NCBI GenBank assembly: GCA_964569695.1
Contig: CAZMUA010000006.1
Span: forward strand, 79,169-143,168
Origin: UBA8106 sp964569695
GTDB lineage: Bacteria > Acidobacteriota > Vicinamibacteria > Vicinamibacterales > UBA823
DNA: 64,000 nt
Direction: 5' to 3'
Shown here: positions 26,640 through 36,356 of the stretch, in pieces
Layout: the number at the start of each line of letters is the position of its first letter
Numbering within the stretch: position 1 is the stretch's first letter
Translations under genes and position numbers: made by a program
The notes under the pieces: model-generated
The model's input: the letters and a program-made list of their open reading frames with translations, nothing else
What the model was told of the DNA's origin: nothing
Database searches by the model: none

Positions 26640-27450
26640 AATCTCGATTGTTATAGTCAGCTATAACACCTGCGTTGCAGTAGAAGGTTGCATAGAATCC
26701 TTACGAGACCAAGAGACGGTTTATAAACAAAATATTATCTTGGTCGACAATGCATCAAATGATGGAACGGTCGAGAGAATTCGCTCGCGCTGGTCAGATA
26801 TTTCCATTGTAGCCTTAGATACAAACCTTGGCTTTGCTCGAGCATGCAACTTAGGAATCCTCCACAGTTCGTCTGAATTCGTGCTTCTTCTTAATAGCGA
26901 CACCTTGGTACACGCAGGTGCGATTGACACCTTGTTAAATATAATCCTTCAAGATAAACGAGTAGCGGTCGTGGCCCCCCGTCTTGTTGACCTAAATGGA
27001 GTAACGGAGTATTCCTTTGGTTCAGGAGTGACACCTCTCACCGAACTACTTCGATTATCTGTGCAGTGGTGCGTGGCTAGAAATATACGACTCGCCTTGA
27101 AATTGGTTCGGTTGCGAGCTGCTCGCCCTAGATTTACAGCCTGGGTCAGTGGTGCATGTTTACTTGTTAGAAGAAATGTTGCTGTAGACGTTGGACTGCT
27201 TGACGAGCGATACTTCATGTACTTTGAAGATATTGATTTCTGTTCAAGTATTCGAAAGCTTGGGCACCGGGTATTGTTTAGTCCGGACGTTGAAATCGTA
27301 CATGCAAGAGGACTATCGGCGAAAAACACTCCAAAGGCAACTCAACTTGAGTATCAAAAAAGTCACCTTGCATTTTACGAAAAACATTTGCCACTATGGG
27401 TTCCAATTCTAAGGGCGTACTTACGTTTTAGGCCGGATAGACCTTTGTAA
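26632..27450 (+). CDS. Family 2 glycosyltransferase, rhamnosyltransferase-like
   Basis: The 272-residue protein has the GT2 start SIVIVSYNTCVAVEGCIESL and the VDNASNDGTVE loop. NLGFARACNLGI and LLNSDTLVHAG (metal-binding DxD region) follow, and later WVSGACLLVRR and ERYFMYFEDIDFC. This is the WbbL-type pattern common among rhamnosyltransferases, though other deoxysugars are possible. It overlaps the preceding gene by 8 bases. Confidence 0.9.
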   Translation: MTEISIVIVSYNTCVAVEGCIESLRDQETVYKQNIILVDNASNDGTVERIRSRWSDISIVALDTNLGFARACNLGILHSSSEFVLLLNSDTLVHAGAIDTLLNIILQDKRVAVVAPRLVDLNGVTEYSFGSGVTPLTELLRLSVQWCVARNIRLALKLVRLRAARPRFTAWVSGACLLVRRNVAVDVGLLDERYFMYFEDIDFCSSIRKLGHRVLFSPDVEIVHARGLSAKNTPKATQLEYQKSHLAFYEKHLPLWVPILRAYLRFRPDRPL

Positions 27451-27560
27451 CATGAAGCCTCACGAGGCGGATCAGCCATCTTCTGCTACACTTACACCAT
27501 TAGCTGTAACACTATTTCAGATCAGGTTGTGTATAAATTTTCCGCTAGAGACAGCCCAAG

Positions 27561-28673
27561 GTGCGAATTAGCATTGATCTTCGAAAACTTCACGATTACG
27601 GCATAGGAACATACATCCGCAACCTAGTCATCAATCTCGCAAGGATTGATCAACACACAGATTACGTTTTACTGTGTCGACCTCAAGATGCCAATTTTGC
27701 TGAGGGCTTGGGTGAGAATTTTAGGTATCTTTCCCAAACAGATCCGTTGTACTCGATCGGCGAGCAACTCCGTATACCAACCCAACTGCGGCGAGCCAAT
27801 ATTGATGTTTTTCATGCGCCCCATTACACGCTTCCTTTTACGACTCCATGCAATTCCGTTGTTACAATTCACGACTGCATTCATTTATTGTTCCCACAAT
27901 ATTTGCCAAATAAAATCGCACATATCTATGCGCGTGCGGCGCTTTGGATAGCTGCGAATAAATCGAGTCGAATTCTTACTGTTTCGGAAGCTTCAAAAAA
28001 TGACATCTTGAGGTTTTTTAATATAGATCCCCAAAAGATAACAGTGATTCCGAACGGGATTGATCGGCAATTCACGGTCAAACCATCATCTGAAGAAATC
28101 GCCATAGTACAAGAACGATACCAACTAAAGAGCCCATTCTTGCTGTATGTTGGTAATGTCAAACCCCATAAGAATCTGGAACGCCTGATTGATGCCTTTT
28201 TCCAACTAAGAAAGGATGGCCTAAAAACTCTAACGCTGTTGATCATAGGAGACGAAATAAGCAAATACACGACATTAAGAAGGACAGTGCATCGCTATCA
28301 ATTACATAAGCACGTTCGGTTTTTAGGATTTGTACCGTCCGACACTCTTTCAATTTTATACAGACTTGCAGATGCATTTGTTTTTCCATCACTGTACGAA
28401 GGTTTCGGCCTACCTCCTCTTGAAGCCATGGCTTCTGGTGCTCCAGTCGTTACCTCTAACGTATCGTCTCTTCCTGAAGTGGTTGGAAATGCAGCGAGAC
28501 TCGTGGATCCATACGATGTGGATTCCATTAGCGAGGGAATCCAAACAGTCTTGAAAGACCAAGTGTACCGCGAGAAGCTAATCGAAAATGGTATCGAACG
28601 AGCAAAGTTTTATTCGTGGGAGAGGTCGGCTGTTAAGGTTAAGCAGATATATGACGAACTAGCCAACTCCTAG
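27561..28673 (+). CDS. Family 4 glycosyltransferase
   Basis: A GTG start gives MRISIDLRKLHDYGIGTY. The 370-residue GT-B enzyme has TVIPNGID, LLYVGNVKPHKNLERLIDAF and the donor motif FPSLYEGFGLPPLEAMASG, matching mannosyltransferase-like GT4 proteins. A 110-base gap separates it from the previous gene and holds a small perfect palindrome (GCCTC-AC-GAGGC) of unknown role. It probably adds another residue of the repeat unit. Confidence 0.92.
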   Translation: MRISIDLRKLHDYGIGTYIRNLVINLARIDQHTDYVLLCRPQDANFAEGLGENFRYLSQTDPLYSIGEQLRIPTQLRRANIDVFHAPHYTLPFTTPCNSVVTIHDCIHLLFPQYLPNKIAHIYARAALWIAANKSSRILTVSEASKNDILRFFNIDPQKITVIPNGIDRQFTVKPSSEEIAIVQERYQLKSPFLLYVGNVKPHKNLERLIDAFFQLRKDGLKTLTLLIIGDEISKYTTLRRTVHRYQLHKHVRFLGFVPSDTLSILYRLADAFVFPSLYEGFGLPPLEAMASGAPVVTSNVSSLPEVVGNAARLVDPYDVDSISEGIQTVLKDQVYREKLIENGIERAKFYSWERSAVKVKQIYDELANS

Positions 28674-28707
28674 CAACTCGTGAACTCTAGACAGCTCACG
28701 GAAACAG

Positions 28708-29871
28708 GTGATGACACAACTAGAAATGCAAGATACGAAAAGCCTGAATGAGCAAGGTCATTCTCGAGTTGCCCTAGTGCACGACTGGTTAACTGGAATG
28801 CGTGGTGGCGAAAAGGCCTTGGAAGCAATCTGCGAGATCTATCCAAGAGCTGAGCTCTACACCCTTCTTCATAAACGAAATTCTGTTTCATCCATCATTG
28901 AGAATCGCTTGGTTCACCGATCCTTTATTCAATATCTTCCGTTTTCTAAAAAGTGGTACCGTTATTACCTGCCATTGTTTCCATGCGCGATTGAACAGTT
29001 CGACTTGGATAACCATAATCTGATTATCAGTACAAGCCACTGCGTCGCTAAGTCGGCTGTAAAGACGGGCCGGGCTTTTCACGTTTGCTACTGCTTTACA
29101 CCGATGAGATATGCGAGAGAACAGTTTAATGATTACTTCGGTGTTGAAAGAGTTGGAAACATTATAAGCAGCACGATGTCCCCTATCCTTAATTCACTGG
29201 CCCGTTGGGATACTAAAACGTCAAGTCGAGTAGACTTTTATATCGCAATATCAGAACACGTGGCTCGCAGAATTCAGAGATACTACAATCGTTCTGCTAA
29301 GGTTGTATACCCGCCGGTAGATACAAGCTTTTATCGGCCTAGCAATATGACGCCTGAAAACTCGTTTGTAATCGTTTCGGCTCTTGTTCCTTACAAGCGA
29401 ATCGACATAGCAATCGAGGCCTGCAAGCTTTCTGGAAACAAGTTACGAATTGTCGGTGACGGTCCAGATTTAAGCAGGCTTCGTCAAATGGCTGATTCGA
29501 ATATAGAATTTTTGGGTTCGATTTCAAACGAAGCAATTCGAGACCTCTATCGCACCTCAAAGGCTATGCTATTACCTGGCGAAGAAGAGTTTGGGATCGC
29601 ATCCGTCGAGGCACAGGCATGTGGTTGCCCTGTGATAGCTCTAAAACGAGGTGGCGCGTGCGAGACTATAGTGGATGGAGAAACAGGAATCTTGGTGAAG
29701 CAACCAACCGCCCAGGCGTTTGCTGACGCGCTGGTTTATGCTCAAGCTTGTTCGTTTGATCAGAGCATCATTCGAAGGAATGCCGAACGGTTCTCGACCG
29801 ATCGATTTCGAATAGAGTTTAAGAATACCGTCGCTGAAGCCTTGAATTCTGCATCCGAGAATCAAAAATGA
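28708..29871 (+). CDS. Family 4 glycosyltransferase, WbaZ-like
   Basis: The 387-residue protein starts at GTG 28708 or the adjoining ATG 28711. It contains ALVHDWLTGMRGGEKALEAI, the N-terminal signature of WbaZ-type GT4 enzymes, and the donor-site segment LPGEEEFGIASVEAQACGC. Members transfer mannose or related sugars in O-antigen and exopolysaccharide assembly. It overlaps the next gene by 4 bases (ATGA), so translation is coupled. Confidence 0.91.
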   Translation: MMTQLEMQDTKSLNEQGHSRVALVHDWLTGMRGGEKALEAICEIYPRAELYTLLHKRNSVSSIIENRLVHRSFIQYLPFSKKWYRYYLPLFPCAIEQFDLDNHNLIISTSHCVAKSAVKTGRAFHVCYCFTPMRYAREQFNDYFGVERVGNIISSTMSPILNSLARWDTKTSSRVDFYIAISEHVARRIQRYYNRSAKVVYPPVDTSFYRPSNMTPENSFVIVSALVPYKRIDIAIEACKLSGNKLRIVGDGPDLSRLRQMADSNIEFLGSISNEAIRDLYRTSKAMLLPGEEEFGIASVEAQACGCPVIALKRGGACETIVDGETGILVKQPTAQAFADALVYAQACSFDQSIIRRNAERFSTDRFRIEFKNTVAEALNSASENQK

Positions 29872-31307
29872 TCAAACGACATCCAAATTTACAAGGAGGG
29901 CTGTACGTCTTCGCGGATTCAGTCCTTGCAATGCTGGCCTTTATTGCCGCCTACTTGTTTAGATTTGAACTAGGGATTCTTCCAATAACTCGAGGTTATC
30001 CACCCTTCGAACAATACTTAGCGGTCCTTCCGATTGTTGGACTTCTTGTGCCGCTTGCGTTTTTGATCAACGGTCTCTATCGAACGAATCGCATTCGAAC
30101 TAACGTTGATGATTTTTTTGGGGTTTTTATTGGCAGCATCCTTGCGGTCGTGCTGGGTGTTCTTAGCACCCTTTACATTCAAACTTATTACCTTCCGGAA
30201 GAACTAAAACAGCGTGGTGCGTTTGAAATATCTCAACTAGCCTGGATGGTGTTTCTAGCTTTCAATACGATTTTTTCTTACAGTGCTCGTAAAGCCGTTC
30301 GTGAAGTTGTAGAACGTCGATGGCGTGCTGGAATAGGACTTAAGCGTGTTTTGGTTGCCGGGGCTGGAGATCTTGGTCGACGAATTGCAGATAAAGCACT
30401 TAGCAATAGAGCGCTTGGTCATCAAATAATAGGATTTGTAGACGACAAAGCGGAAACGAACCACCTTGGATATAGAGGCCTGCCCCTGCTAGGAACCCTA
30501 AGGGAAACTGAAGACATTCTTCAACGTGAAAATATTGACATCTTATATCTGACACTTCCTCCTGAAGATCAGATGAAGATGCTAGACCTAATAGAGGTAG
30601 CGAATCGAGAATGCATTGAAATAAAAGTGGTGCCGAATTTGTTACAGTTTATGGTGCTCAAAGCTGGACTTGAGGAGATTGACGGCATTCCGATTATTCG
30701 TGTCAATGAAGTTCCATTACACGGTTTTAACAGCGCTCTCAAGCGTTTTGTCGATATCTCTCTATCTGCGGTCGCGTTAGGAATTTTAGCCGCCCCTATG
30801 GCCCTAATTGCAGTATTCGTTAAAAGAAGTTCGCCTGGGCCAGCTCTATATAAACAAGAGCGAATGGGTCTAGATGGTCAATCATTCACAGTTTACAAGT
30901 TTCGCTCTATGACCGAAAACGCTGAAAAAGAAACTGGGCCAACGTGGTCGAGGGAAAACGATCCTCGTCGAACAAAGCTCGGAATTTTGTTGAGGAGATT
31001 TCACTTTGATGAGCTTCCCCAACTTTGGAATGTGCTTCGTGGGGACATGTCGCTTGTAGGGCCACGCCCCGAACGCCCGTACTTTGTAGAACAGTTCAAG
31101 CAACGAATTCCTCACTATATGTTGCGACATAAGGTTAAGTCTGGCATCACCGGCTGGGCTCAAGTTAACGGCTGGCGAGGAAACACCTCCGTTGAAAAGC
31201 GTATCGAATTTGATTTGTATTACATCGAGAACTGGTCAATCGGTCTTGATTTTAAGATTCTTTGGTTAACTATCGCCCGAGGTGTCTTTCATATTCATGC
31301 GTTTTAA
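29868..31307 (+). CDS. Polyprenyl-phosphate hexose-1-phosphate transferase (WcaJ/WbaP type)
   Basis: The 479-residue protein has several N-terminal membrane helices, a central NAD-like CoA-binding fold (RVLVAGAGDLGRRIADKAL) and a C-terminal bacterial sugar transferase domain. That domain shows RSSPGPALYKQERMG, VYKFRSMT, DELPQLWNVLRGDMSLVGPR and SGITGWAQVNGWRG. It links a sugar-1-phosphate, usually glucose or galactose, to undecaprenyl phosphate. This is the initiating step of repeat-unit synthesis. It is the key gene that defines the cluster. Confidence 0.95.
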   Translation: MIKRHPNLQGGLYVFADSVLAMLAFIAAYLFRFELGILPITRGYPPFEQYLAVLPIVGLLVPLAFLINGLYRTNRIRTNVDDFFGVFIGSILAVVLGVLSTLYIQTYYLPEELKQRGAFEISQLAWMVFLAFNTIFSYSARKAVREVVERRWRAGIGLKRVLVAGAGDLGRRIADKALSNRALGHQIIGFVDDKAETNHLGYRGLPLLGTLRETEDILQRENIDILYLTLPPEDQMKMLDLIEVANRECIEIKVVPNLLQFMVLKAGLEEIDGIPIIRVNEVPLHGFNSALKRFVDISLSAVALGILAAPMALIAVFVKRSSPGPALYKQERMGLDGQSFTVYKFRSMTENAEKETGPTWSRENDPRRTKLGILLRRFHFDELPQLWNVLRGDMSLVGPRPERPYFVEQFKQRIPHYMLRHKVKSGITGWAQVNGWRGNTSVEKRIEFDLYYIENWSIGLDFKILWLTIARGVFHIHAF

Positions 31308-31325
31308 GAAGGGTAACCCCTAGGC

Positions 31326-32261
31326 ATGTCGCGTATCGTTATCACAGGAGCAGCTGGCTTTATTGGTTCTCATCTTACTGAGCTATTTCTTCAACAAGGC
31401 AGTCAAGTTATTGGGGTTGACAACCTGTCAACAGGAGACAAGAGAAACCTTGAGCACTTAGACGGCGAGAATTTTGAGTTTATTGAACAAGACATAACTA
31501 AATACATTGAGATTAACGGCCCAATTGATACGGTCTTGCATTGGGCAAGCCCGGCAAGTCCTATCGATTATCTGGAACTGCCCATACAAACCCTGAAAGT
31601 TGGATCCCTTGGCACCCACAATGCGCTTGGCCTGGCGAAGTCCAAGAATGCCACCTTCGTGCTAGCCTCGACATCAGAAGTATACGGAGACCCACTCGAG
31701 CATCCACAAAAGGAATCGTACTGGGGAAACGTCAACCCAATTGGTCCACGCGGAGTGTACGATGAGGCCAAACGTTTCGCGGAAGCAATGACTACCGCCT
31801 ACCATCGTTATCACGGACTAAATACCAAGATTGTAAGAATTTTTAATACCTACGGGCCCCGCATGCGGATCAAGGATGGTCGCGCTATTCCGACCTTTAT
31901 AGCCCAAGCGCTTCGAGGAGAAGATGTAACAATCTTTGGAAAAGGAACCCAAACTCGAAGCTTTTGCTACGTTACCGATTTAGCAGATGGCGTCTTCCGG
32001 CTCATTGATTCAAATATGCATCAACCGGTCAATATCGGCAACCCTACTGAGATGAGTATCGAAGAAATGGCCCGAAAGATCATTAAGATGACGAACTCCT
32101 CAAGCAAGATTGTTTTTCAACCACTGCCAGAGGATGATCCGAAAATTCGTAAGCCCGATATTACTCGTGCTCAGTCTGAATTAAAATGGTCTCCGAAAGT
32201 TTCACTCGAAGACGGCCTAACCGATACAATTAAATACTTTAAGAAAGAATTATCCTTATAG
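31326..32261 (+). CDS. UDP-glucuronate decarboxylase (UDP-xylose synthase)
   Basis: The 311-residue short-chain dehydrogenase-fold enzyme has GAAGFIGSHL and the UXS hallmark STSEVYGDPLEHPQ. It also has YWGNVNPIGPRGVYDEAKR with the YxxxK catalytic pair. It converts UDP-glucuronate, made by Ugd in the divergent operon, to UDP-xylose. The usual sequence reads RSCYDEGKR; here it is RGVYDEAKR, a mild change. It closes the polysaccharide cluster, 18 bases after the transferase. Confidence 0.94.
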   Translation: MSRIVITGAAGFIGSHLTELFLQQGSQVIGVDNLSTGDKRNLEHLDGENFEFIEQDITKYIEINGPIDTVLHWASPASPIDYLELPIQTLKVGSLGTHNALGLAKSKNATFVLASTSEVYGDPLEHPQKESYWGNVNPIGPRGVYDEAKRFAEAMTTAYHRYHGLNTKIVRIFNTYGPRMRIKDGRAIPTFIAQALRGEDVTIFGKGTQTRSFCYVTDLADGVFRLIDSNMHQPVNIGNPTEMSIEEMARKIIKMTNSSSKIVFQPLPEDDPKIRKPDITRAQSELKWSPKVSLEDGLTDTIKYFKKELSL

Positions 32262-32280
32262 ACTGATCAGAAGAGTCTAC

Positions 32281-32835
32281 CTAGGCTTGCTCGATCGCGT
32301 TGATCGCATGAACAATGTAATGTAGGCCAGAAATCACTGCAATTCCAAGCGATGCGAAAACGCAGACAGTCACGAGGTTGGAGGCCTGTTCAAGGTAATT
32401 AAAGTACATTGCAACTATTCCAGTTAAGAAATAGATTAAAGTAGCAGCCTTTCCAGCCTTCGATGGCTTAAAGGTTCTCGGGCCAGAAGCTAAGTTCACA
32501 ACCGCGACTGTTAAAACAATAATCACATCTCGACTAATTACAACGACTGTTAACCACAGAGGCAACGGGTTCGCCAAATCCAGACCCGGTAGGGTTAAGA
32601 CAACAAACACAGTTAACAGCAATAGCTTGTCCGCCATTGGATCAAGCCAAACACCCACATTCGTACGAGTACCAGACCATCTAGCTAGGGCGCCATCAAA
32701 CAAATCGGTTATACATGCTGCACAAAAAGTAACCAGAGCCCAGCCTAGATAGTGATACACCACCAAGATGACAAAAACGGGAGCCAGTAACATCCGAAGC
32801 AATGTCAATGCGTTGGCAAGTGTTAGGGCAGGCAT
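32281..32835 (-). CDS. pgsA: CDP-alcohol phosphatidyltransferase, probable phosphatidylglycerophosphate synthase
   Basis: The 184-residue membrane protein has the family motif DGxxARxxxxxxxxGxxxDxxxD, seen as DGALARW ... GVWLDPMADK, and four or more hydrophobic helices. Length and the N-terminal LANALTLLRMLLAP segment fit PgsA, which makes phosphatidylglycerol phosphate from CDP-diacylglycerol. Related enzymes that use other alcohols cannot be fully excluded. It converges on the decarboxylase gene. Confidence 0.85.
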   Translation of the reverse strand: MPALTLANALTLLRMLLAPVFVILVVYHYLGWALVTFCAACITDLFDGALARWSGTRTNVGVWLDPMADKLLLLTVFVVLTLPGLDLANPLPLWLTVVVISRDVIIVLTVAVVNLASGPRTFKPSKAGKAATLIYFLTGIVAMYFNYLEQASNLVTVCVFASLGIAVISGLHYIVHAINAIEQA

Positions 32836-32874
32836 AAATTTAACTAGTCAGGATTTTAATGAGATTCTATAACC

Positions 32875-34332
32875 CTAAAAGAACTCAGTATAAATATCTC
32901 GAATCCGTTCGACTACCCCTATAGCTTCTTCTCCTGAAACGAGGGCCGTTAACTCGAATCTACCCTCTTCAATCTGTGACATAACCCCTGAGGCTACCGC
33001 GATCGCTGCCGATTCATACTGAATGTTTCGTGGTAAAAGGTCTGAAAAATCAACGTTTTGATTTTCCCAATCAAATTTATTTCCAGGAAAGCGATTTTCA
33101 ACTATGGTCAAGAGTTCGTCAACCACTTTCGCCAGTTCTCCTCGCTGTAAAGTGCGGTTAGGCTCGAATGTGTGATTCGCAAAAACCTCCATGACTCCTG
33201 TCTGAGCTACCGTGCGAATCCAAGGATCTGCCCAATGGTCACGAGTGTCAGTAATCAGAATAGTTTCATCACGGGGCAAGATGGAAAAAAATAAATCTAG
33301 TCGAACGCCGACTAAGGCAGCAAGTTCTCCGCGAGTGACGCTGACAGAATCAGAGATCGTCCGATACGAAGGCGGTAATCGCGACAATGCCAAGCGAGCC
33401 CGAAGCGTCTCCAGTCGAGATGCATTGATATTTGACGGTTCAAGACGGCTGGCCTCTGAATACGCCTGTTCAGCTCCATCTAGATCTCCCATTGATTCCA
33501 ATATTTCACCCTGAAGAATAAAACCACTCGGATCATTGGGTTCCAATAAATTTGCGCGTGAAATATTTTCAAGTGCAGAGCCTGGGTCTCCAATCGCTCG
33601 CTCCATTGCTGCTAAACCGCGATATAAATAGGCGCTTTCTGGAGATATCCCCAGTGCCTCCCTGTAGGCTTGCGCTGCGGCACCCAGTCGCCCTTCGTCA
33701 TCCGCTTTTTGTGCTGCAGATATCAAACTCTGAAGTCTTCTGAATCGTAAAACCTCTACCCTTCGCCTAACTGTTTCGAGACTTGGATCAAAATTCAAGG
33801 CTTCTTCGTAGGCCCCAAGCGCTTCAAATTCCATTGAGGACAGAAGAAGAGCTTCTCCTTGGCCTACCCAAGCTGGTACGTAGCTCGGCTCATCAATCAA
33901 AACTTCACGAAAACGCTCAAGAGCAACTGTGGGTTGTCTCTCTGCTAGTGCTACATAGCCAAGCCCCGCCAATGCAGGGAAGAACTCCCTCTTACCGTTC
34001 AAAGCTCTCCTGAAGCCTGCCGAAGCTTGGGTTAAATATCCCGCCTGCAAGGCCCCCCAAGCCTCGTTGTGATACTGGACTGCGGTCTGTCCTGAAAGGT
34101 ATTCAGGAACTGTTGGAAAAAGATAATCTAAATACTGAGGGGTACTCGGAGCAACAGGAATAGGAGCAGACGTACAGCCACTTATTAGAAGACTCGCAAC
34201 AAGTAGAAAGGCTAGAAAGCGCTTCCCCCAACTGGCGTTAATCTTCTTAAAAATCGGATTATGCCTCACTAGAAAATCTTCACGACAAGATCCTTTATCG
34301 TGAGACTTACCACGAGTTATTTTCCTAGTCAT
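32875..34332 (-). CDS. TPR lipoprotein with C-terminal S-layer-homology-like domains
   Basis: The protein of about 485 residues has a lipoprotein signal (FLAFLLVASLLISGC) after a long basic leader. TPR repeats fill the middle (for example AYEEALNFDPSLE, AYREALGISPESA and AYSEASRLEPSN). The last 180 residues contain SLH-like units (VTRGELAALVGVRLD ... DHWADPWIRTVAQTGVM ... TLQRGELAKVVDELL). It probably sits in the outer membrane and binds cell-wall polymer. The start is uncertain: TTG 34341, ATG 34332 and GTG 34269 are all possible, and the last gives a more usual signal length. Confidence 0.85.
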   Translation of the reverse strand: MTRKITRGKSHDKGSCREDFLVRHNPIFKKINASWGKRFLAFLLVASLLISGCTSAPIPVAPSTPQYLDYLFPTVPEYLSGQTAVQYHNEAWGALQAGYLTQASAGFRRALNGKREFFPALAGLGYVALAERQPTVALERFREVLIDEPSYVPAWVGQGEALLLSSMEFEALGAYEEALNFDPSLETVRRRVEVLRFRRLQSLISAAQKADDEGRLGAAAQAYREALGISPESAYLYRGLAAMERAIGDPGSALENISRANLLEPNDPSGFILQGEILESMGDLDGAEQAYSEASRLEPSNINASRLETLRARLALSRLPPSYRTISDSVSVTRGELAALVGVRLDLFFSILPRDETILITDTRDHWADPWIRTVAQTGVMEVFANHTFEPNRTLQRGELAKVVDELLTIVENRFPGNKFDWENQNVDFSDLLPRNIQYESAAIAVASGVMSQIEEGRFELTALVSGEEAIGVVERIRDIYTEFF

Positions 34333-34337
34333 ATCAC

Positions 34338-34958
34338 TCAATTTATGGAGTTTAACACGTCATCCCATGGAATCGCCCCTGCCCGAATGAGTTGGACCGG
34401 GTCCGTGCGGACGTCCACGATAGTGGACGGCAGCCCGCCAGGCACTTCGCCCGTATCCAATATTAGACCGACTGATTCCAAGATTAATTTCGATGCTTCT
34501 GCTACAATTTGCGGAGGGCTTTCCCCTGAACAATTCGCACTTGTAGCTGTTATTGGATGTCCGACTTCACGGGCTAACGCTCTTGCAACTGGATGTGAGG
34601 GCACTCTGACCCCGACGGAACCATCCACGCCGGTCGCATTTTCAGCTAGCGAACCTTTTCCATCTAGCACCATGGTTAAAGGTCCAGGCCAAAAACTTCT
34701 CGATAGTTGTTTCGCTAAATCAGGCATTAATCCAACTTCACGTTCCACTTGGTCAAGATCAGCGCATATCATAGGAATTGCGTTTGAAGGATTTCTACCC
34801 TTAACCTTAAATAGCTGTTCGACGGCATTCCAATTACGCGGGTCGACGGCCAAGCCGTAAAGTGTATCGGTAGGAAACATGACAATCCCACCACCTCGGA
34901 TCTCCTTGACAGCTTCCTGTAACTCAGAATTATCAAAAGAGTCAGAATTAATTAGCAT
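34338..34958 (-). CDS. tsaC: L-threonylcarbamoyladenylate synthase (Sua5/YciO/YrdC)
   Basis: The 206-residue protein has the family core: GGIVMFPTDTLYGLAVD near residue 26, KGRNPSNAIPMI, and later HPITATSANCSGE. It makes threonylcarbamoyl-AMP for the t6A modification of tRNAs that read ANN codons. It has no Sua5 C-terminal domain, so it is the short TsaC type. It abuts the downstream lipoprotein gene. Confidence 0.93.
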   Translation of the reverse strand: MLINSDSFDNSELQEAVKEIRGGGIVMFPTDTLYGLAVDPRNWNAVEQLFKVKGRNPSNAIPMICADLDQVEREVGLMPDLAKQLSRSFWPGPLTMVLDGKGSLAENATGVDGSVGVRVPSHPVARALAREVGHPITATSANCSGESPPQIVAEASKLILESVGLILDTGEVPGGLPSTIVDVRTDPVQLIRAGAIPWDDVLNSIN

Positions 34959-35097
34959 TGAATTCTATATTTAGCGGCTTCAACGCTACTAGTTTAGATC
35001 GGAAGCTCGGTTTCCAAGAATTGTAAGACAATGAACGCTGGACCTGTTTTCTAGGTGATTACGACATCAGCGTTTCCATTACCTTTTAAAACCAGTA

Positions 35098-36309
35098 CTA
35101 GGCGGCACCTACAGTTCTACGCGCGAAGTAGCTTAAGCCGAGTAGGGCTATTGTGTTTACTATAAACACAGCTTCTAAGCTAACAGTGCCCATCGCTCCG
35201 CTTAAAATGGGACTAAGCGCCATTCCAGCCATCGATCCACTTGAAAGCACCCCAAACCCGACTCCTTGTGAAGATTCCGGTAGCCGGTGTCCAGCTGCAG
35301 TGTAGGCTGCAGTCATAGCAAGTCCTGCTGATATTCCAAATATTGGTGCTGCAAACAAGAACCAAACGATACTCGGTGCAATTAACATCAAACCAGCTGA
35401 ACCACCGGCTCCTAAAACACTCAACGCAATAAACTGATGAAGCGGCCAGTTTGACAGAAACCTGCTGCATAGATGGTTACCGAGGGCTCCAGACGCTGCG
35501 ATCAGTGAAAAAATGACCCCCGACCACACTGGGATTTGATCAATAGATACTCCAAACTTGTCAATATAGAGTGGAAGTATCGGCGCTAGGCTTCTTTCGG
35601 TGTACTGCACTATAAAAATAACAACGACTAGTGCAAAAAAACCATTAATGCGCAAGACAGCAGGAACGGACAGTTTTTGTTTTTGTTCTTCACTTGATGA
35701 TTTAAATTGGTTCTTAGCTTCCGTGTACAAAATGACCACAACCAATAACGCAAGAATGTAAACAACCGCTGCAACCAAAAACGCGTTTCGCAGACCAAAC
35801 AATCCAGCTATTCCGCCGCCCATGACTGGTCCCATTGTTGGACCCAGCCGACGAGCCATTTGAACCATGCCAATCGATTCAGCCAATCGATCCTTTGGTG
35901 ATGACGCCGCAGCCATGGCCAAAGTTAACGAGCCATAGCCAGCGAACAGTCCATGAGTAAATCTAAGCGCAAATATCTGCCACGGCGCGGTGACGTAGGC
36001 CATGGCCACATTGACCGCAACAAAGGTAAGCAACGCTCGAATAACCATAGGTTTCTTACCATATCGATCAGCAAGCTTTCCCCACACTGGAGCCATCAAA
36101 CCTGCGATGCCTGGCGTGACTCCGACACTGATGCCAGACCATAAAGCTATCTCGCCGAGGTCTTGAACACCTAGTTGTCGAAAGTACAGAGGAAGTAGAG
36201 GCATTACTAGCGTAAAGCCAGTAGAGCCAATGAAGGTTGCGACCGTGATGGCTAATTGATTACGCCGCCAGGTCTGCGTCAAGGGATCGGATTCTGTCGA
36301 GATCTTCAC
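35098..36309 (-). CDS. MFS transporter, drug-efflux (DHA1) type
   Basis: The 403-residue protein has 12 membrane segments and the MFS loop motif GKLADRYGKKPMV between helices 2 and 3. GLFAGYGSLTLAMAAAS and RLGPTMGPVMGGGIAGLFG correspond to the antiporter motif C region. It resembles multidrug/TetA-like proton antiporters. It stands alone between tsaC and glpX, so its substrate cannot be guessed from context. Confidence 0.88.
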   Translation of the reverse strand: MKISTESDPLTQTWRRNQLAITVATFIGSTGFTLVMPLLPLYFRQLGVQDLGEIALWSGISVGVTPGIAGLMAPVWGKLADRYGKKPMVIRALLTFVAVNVAMAYVTAPWQIFALRFTHGLFAGYGSLTLAMAAASSPKDRLAESIGMVQMARRLGPTMGPVMGGGIAGLFGLRNAFLVAAVVYILALLVVVILYTEAKNQFKSSSEEQKQKLSVPAVLRINGFFALVVVIFIVQYTERSLAPILPLYIDKFGVSIDQIPVWSGVIFSLIAASGALGNHLCSRFLSNWPLHQFIALSVLGAGGSAGLMLIAPSIVWFLFAAPIFGISAGLAMTAAYTAAGHRLPESSQGVGFGVLSSGSMAGMALSPILSGAMGTVSLEAVFIVNTIALLGLSYFARRTVGAA

Positions 36310-36356
36310 CAGGCGAACGAAATTCCCAGAAATATAAACTTGTTGAAGCTGGCTAT

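Noticed and set aside
34300..34860. Plus-strand frame of 186 residues opposite tsaC
   Set aside because: The minus-strand frame encodes a complete tsaC with all motifs; the opposite frame has no recognisable features.
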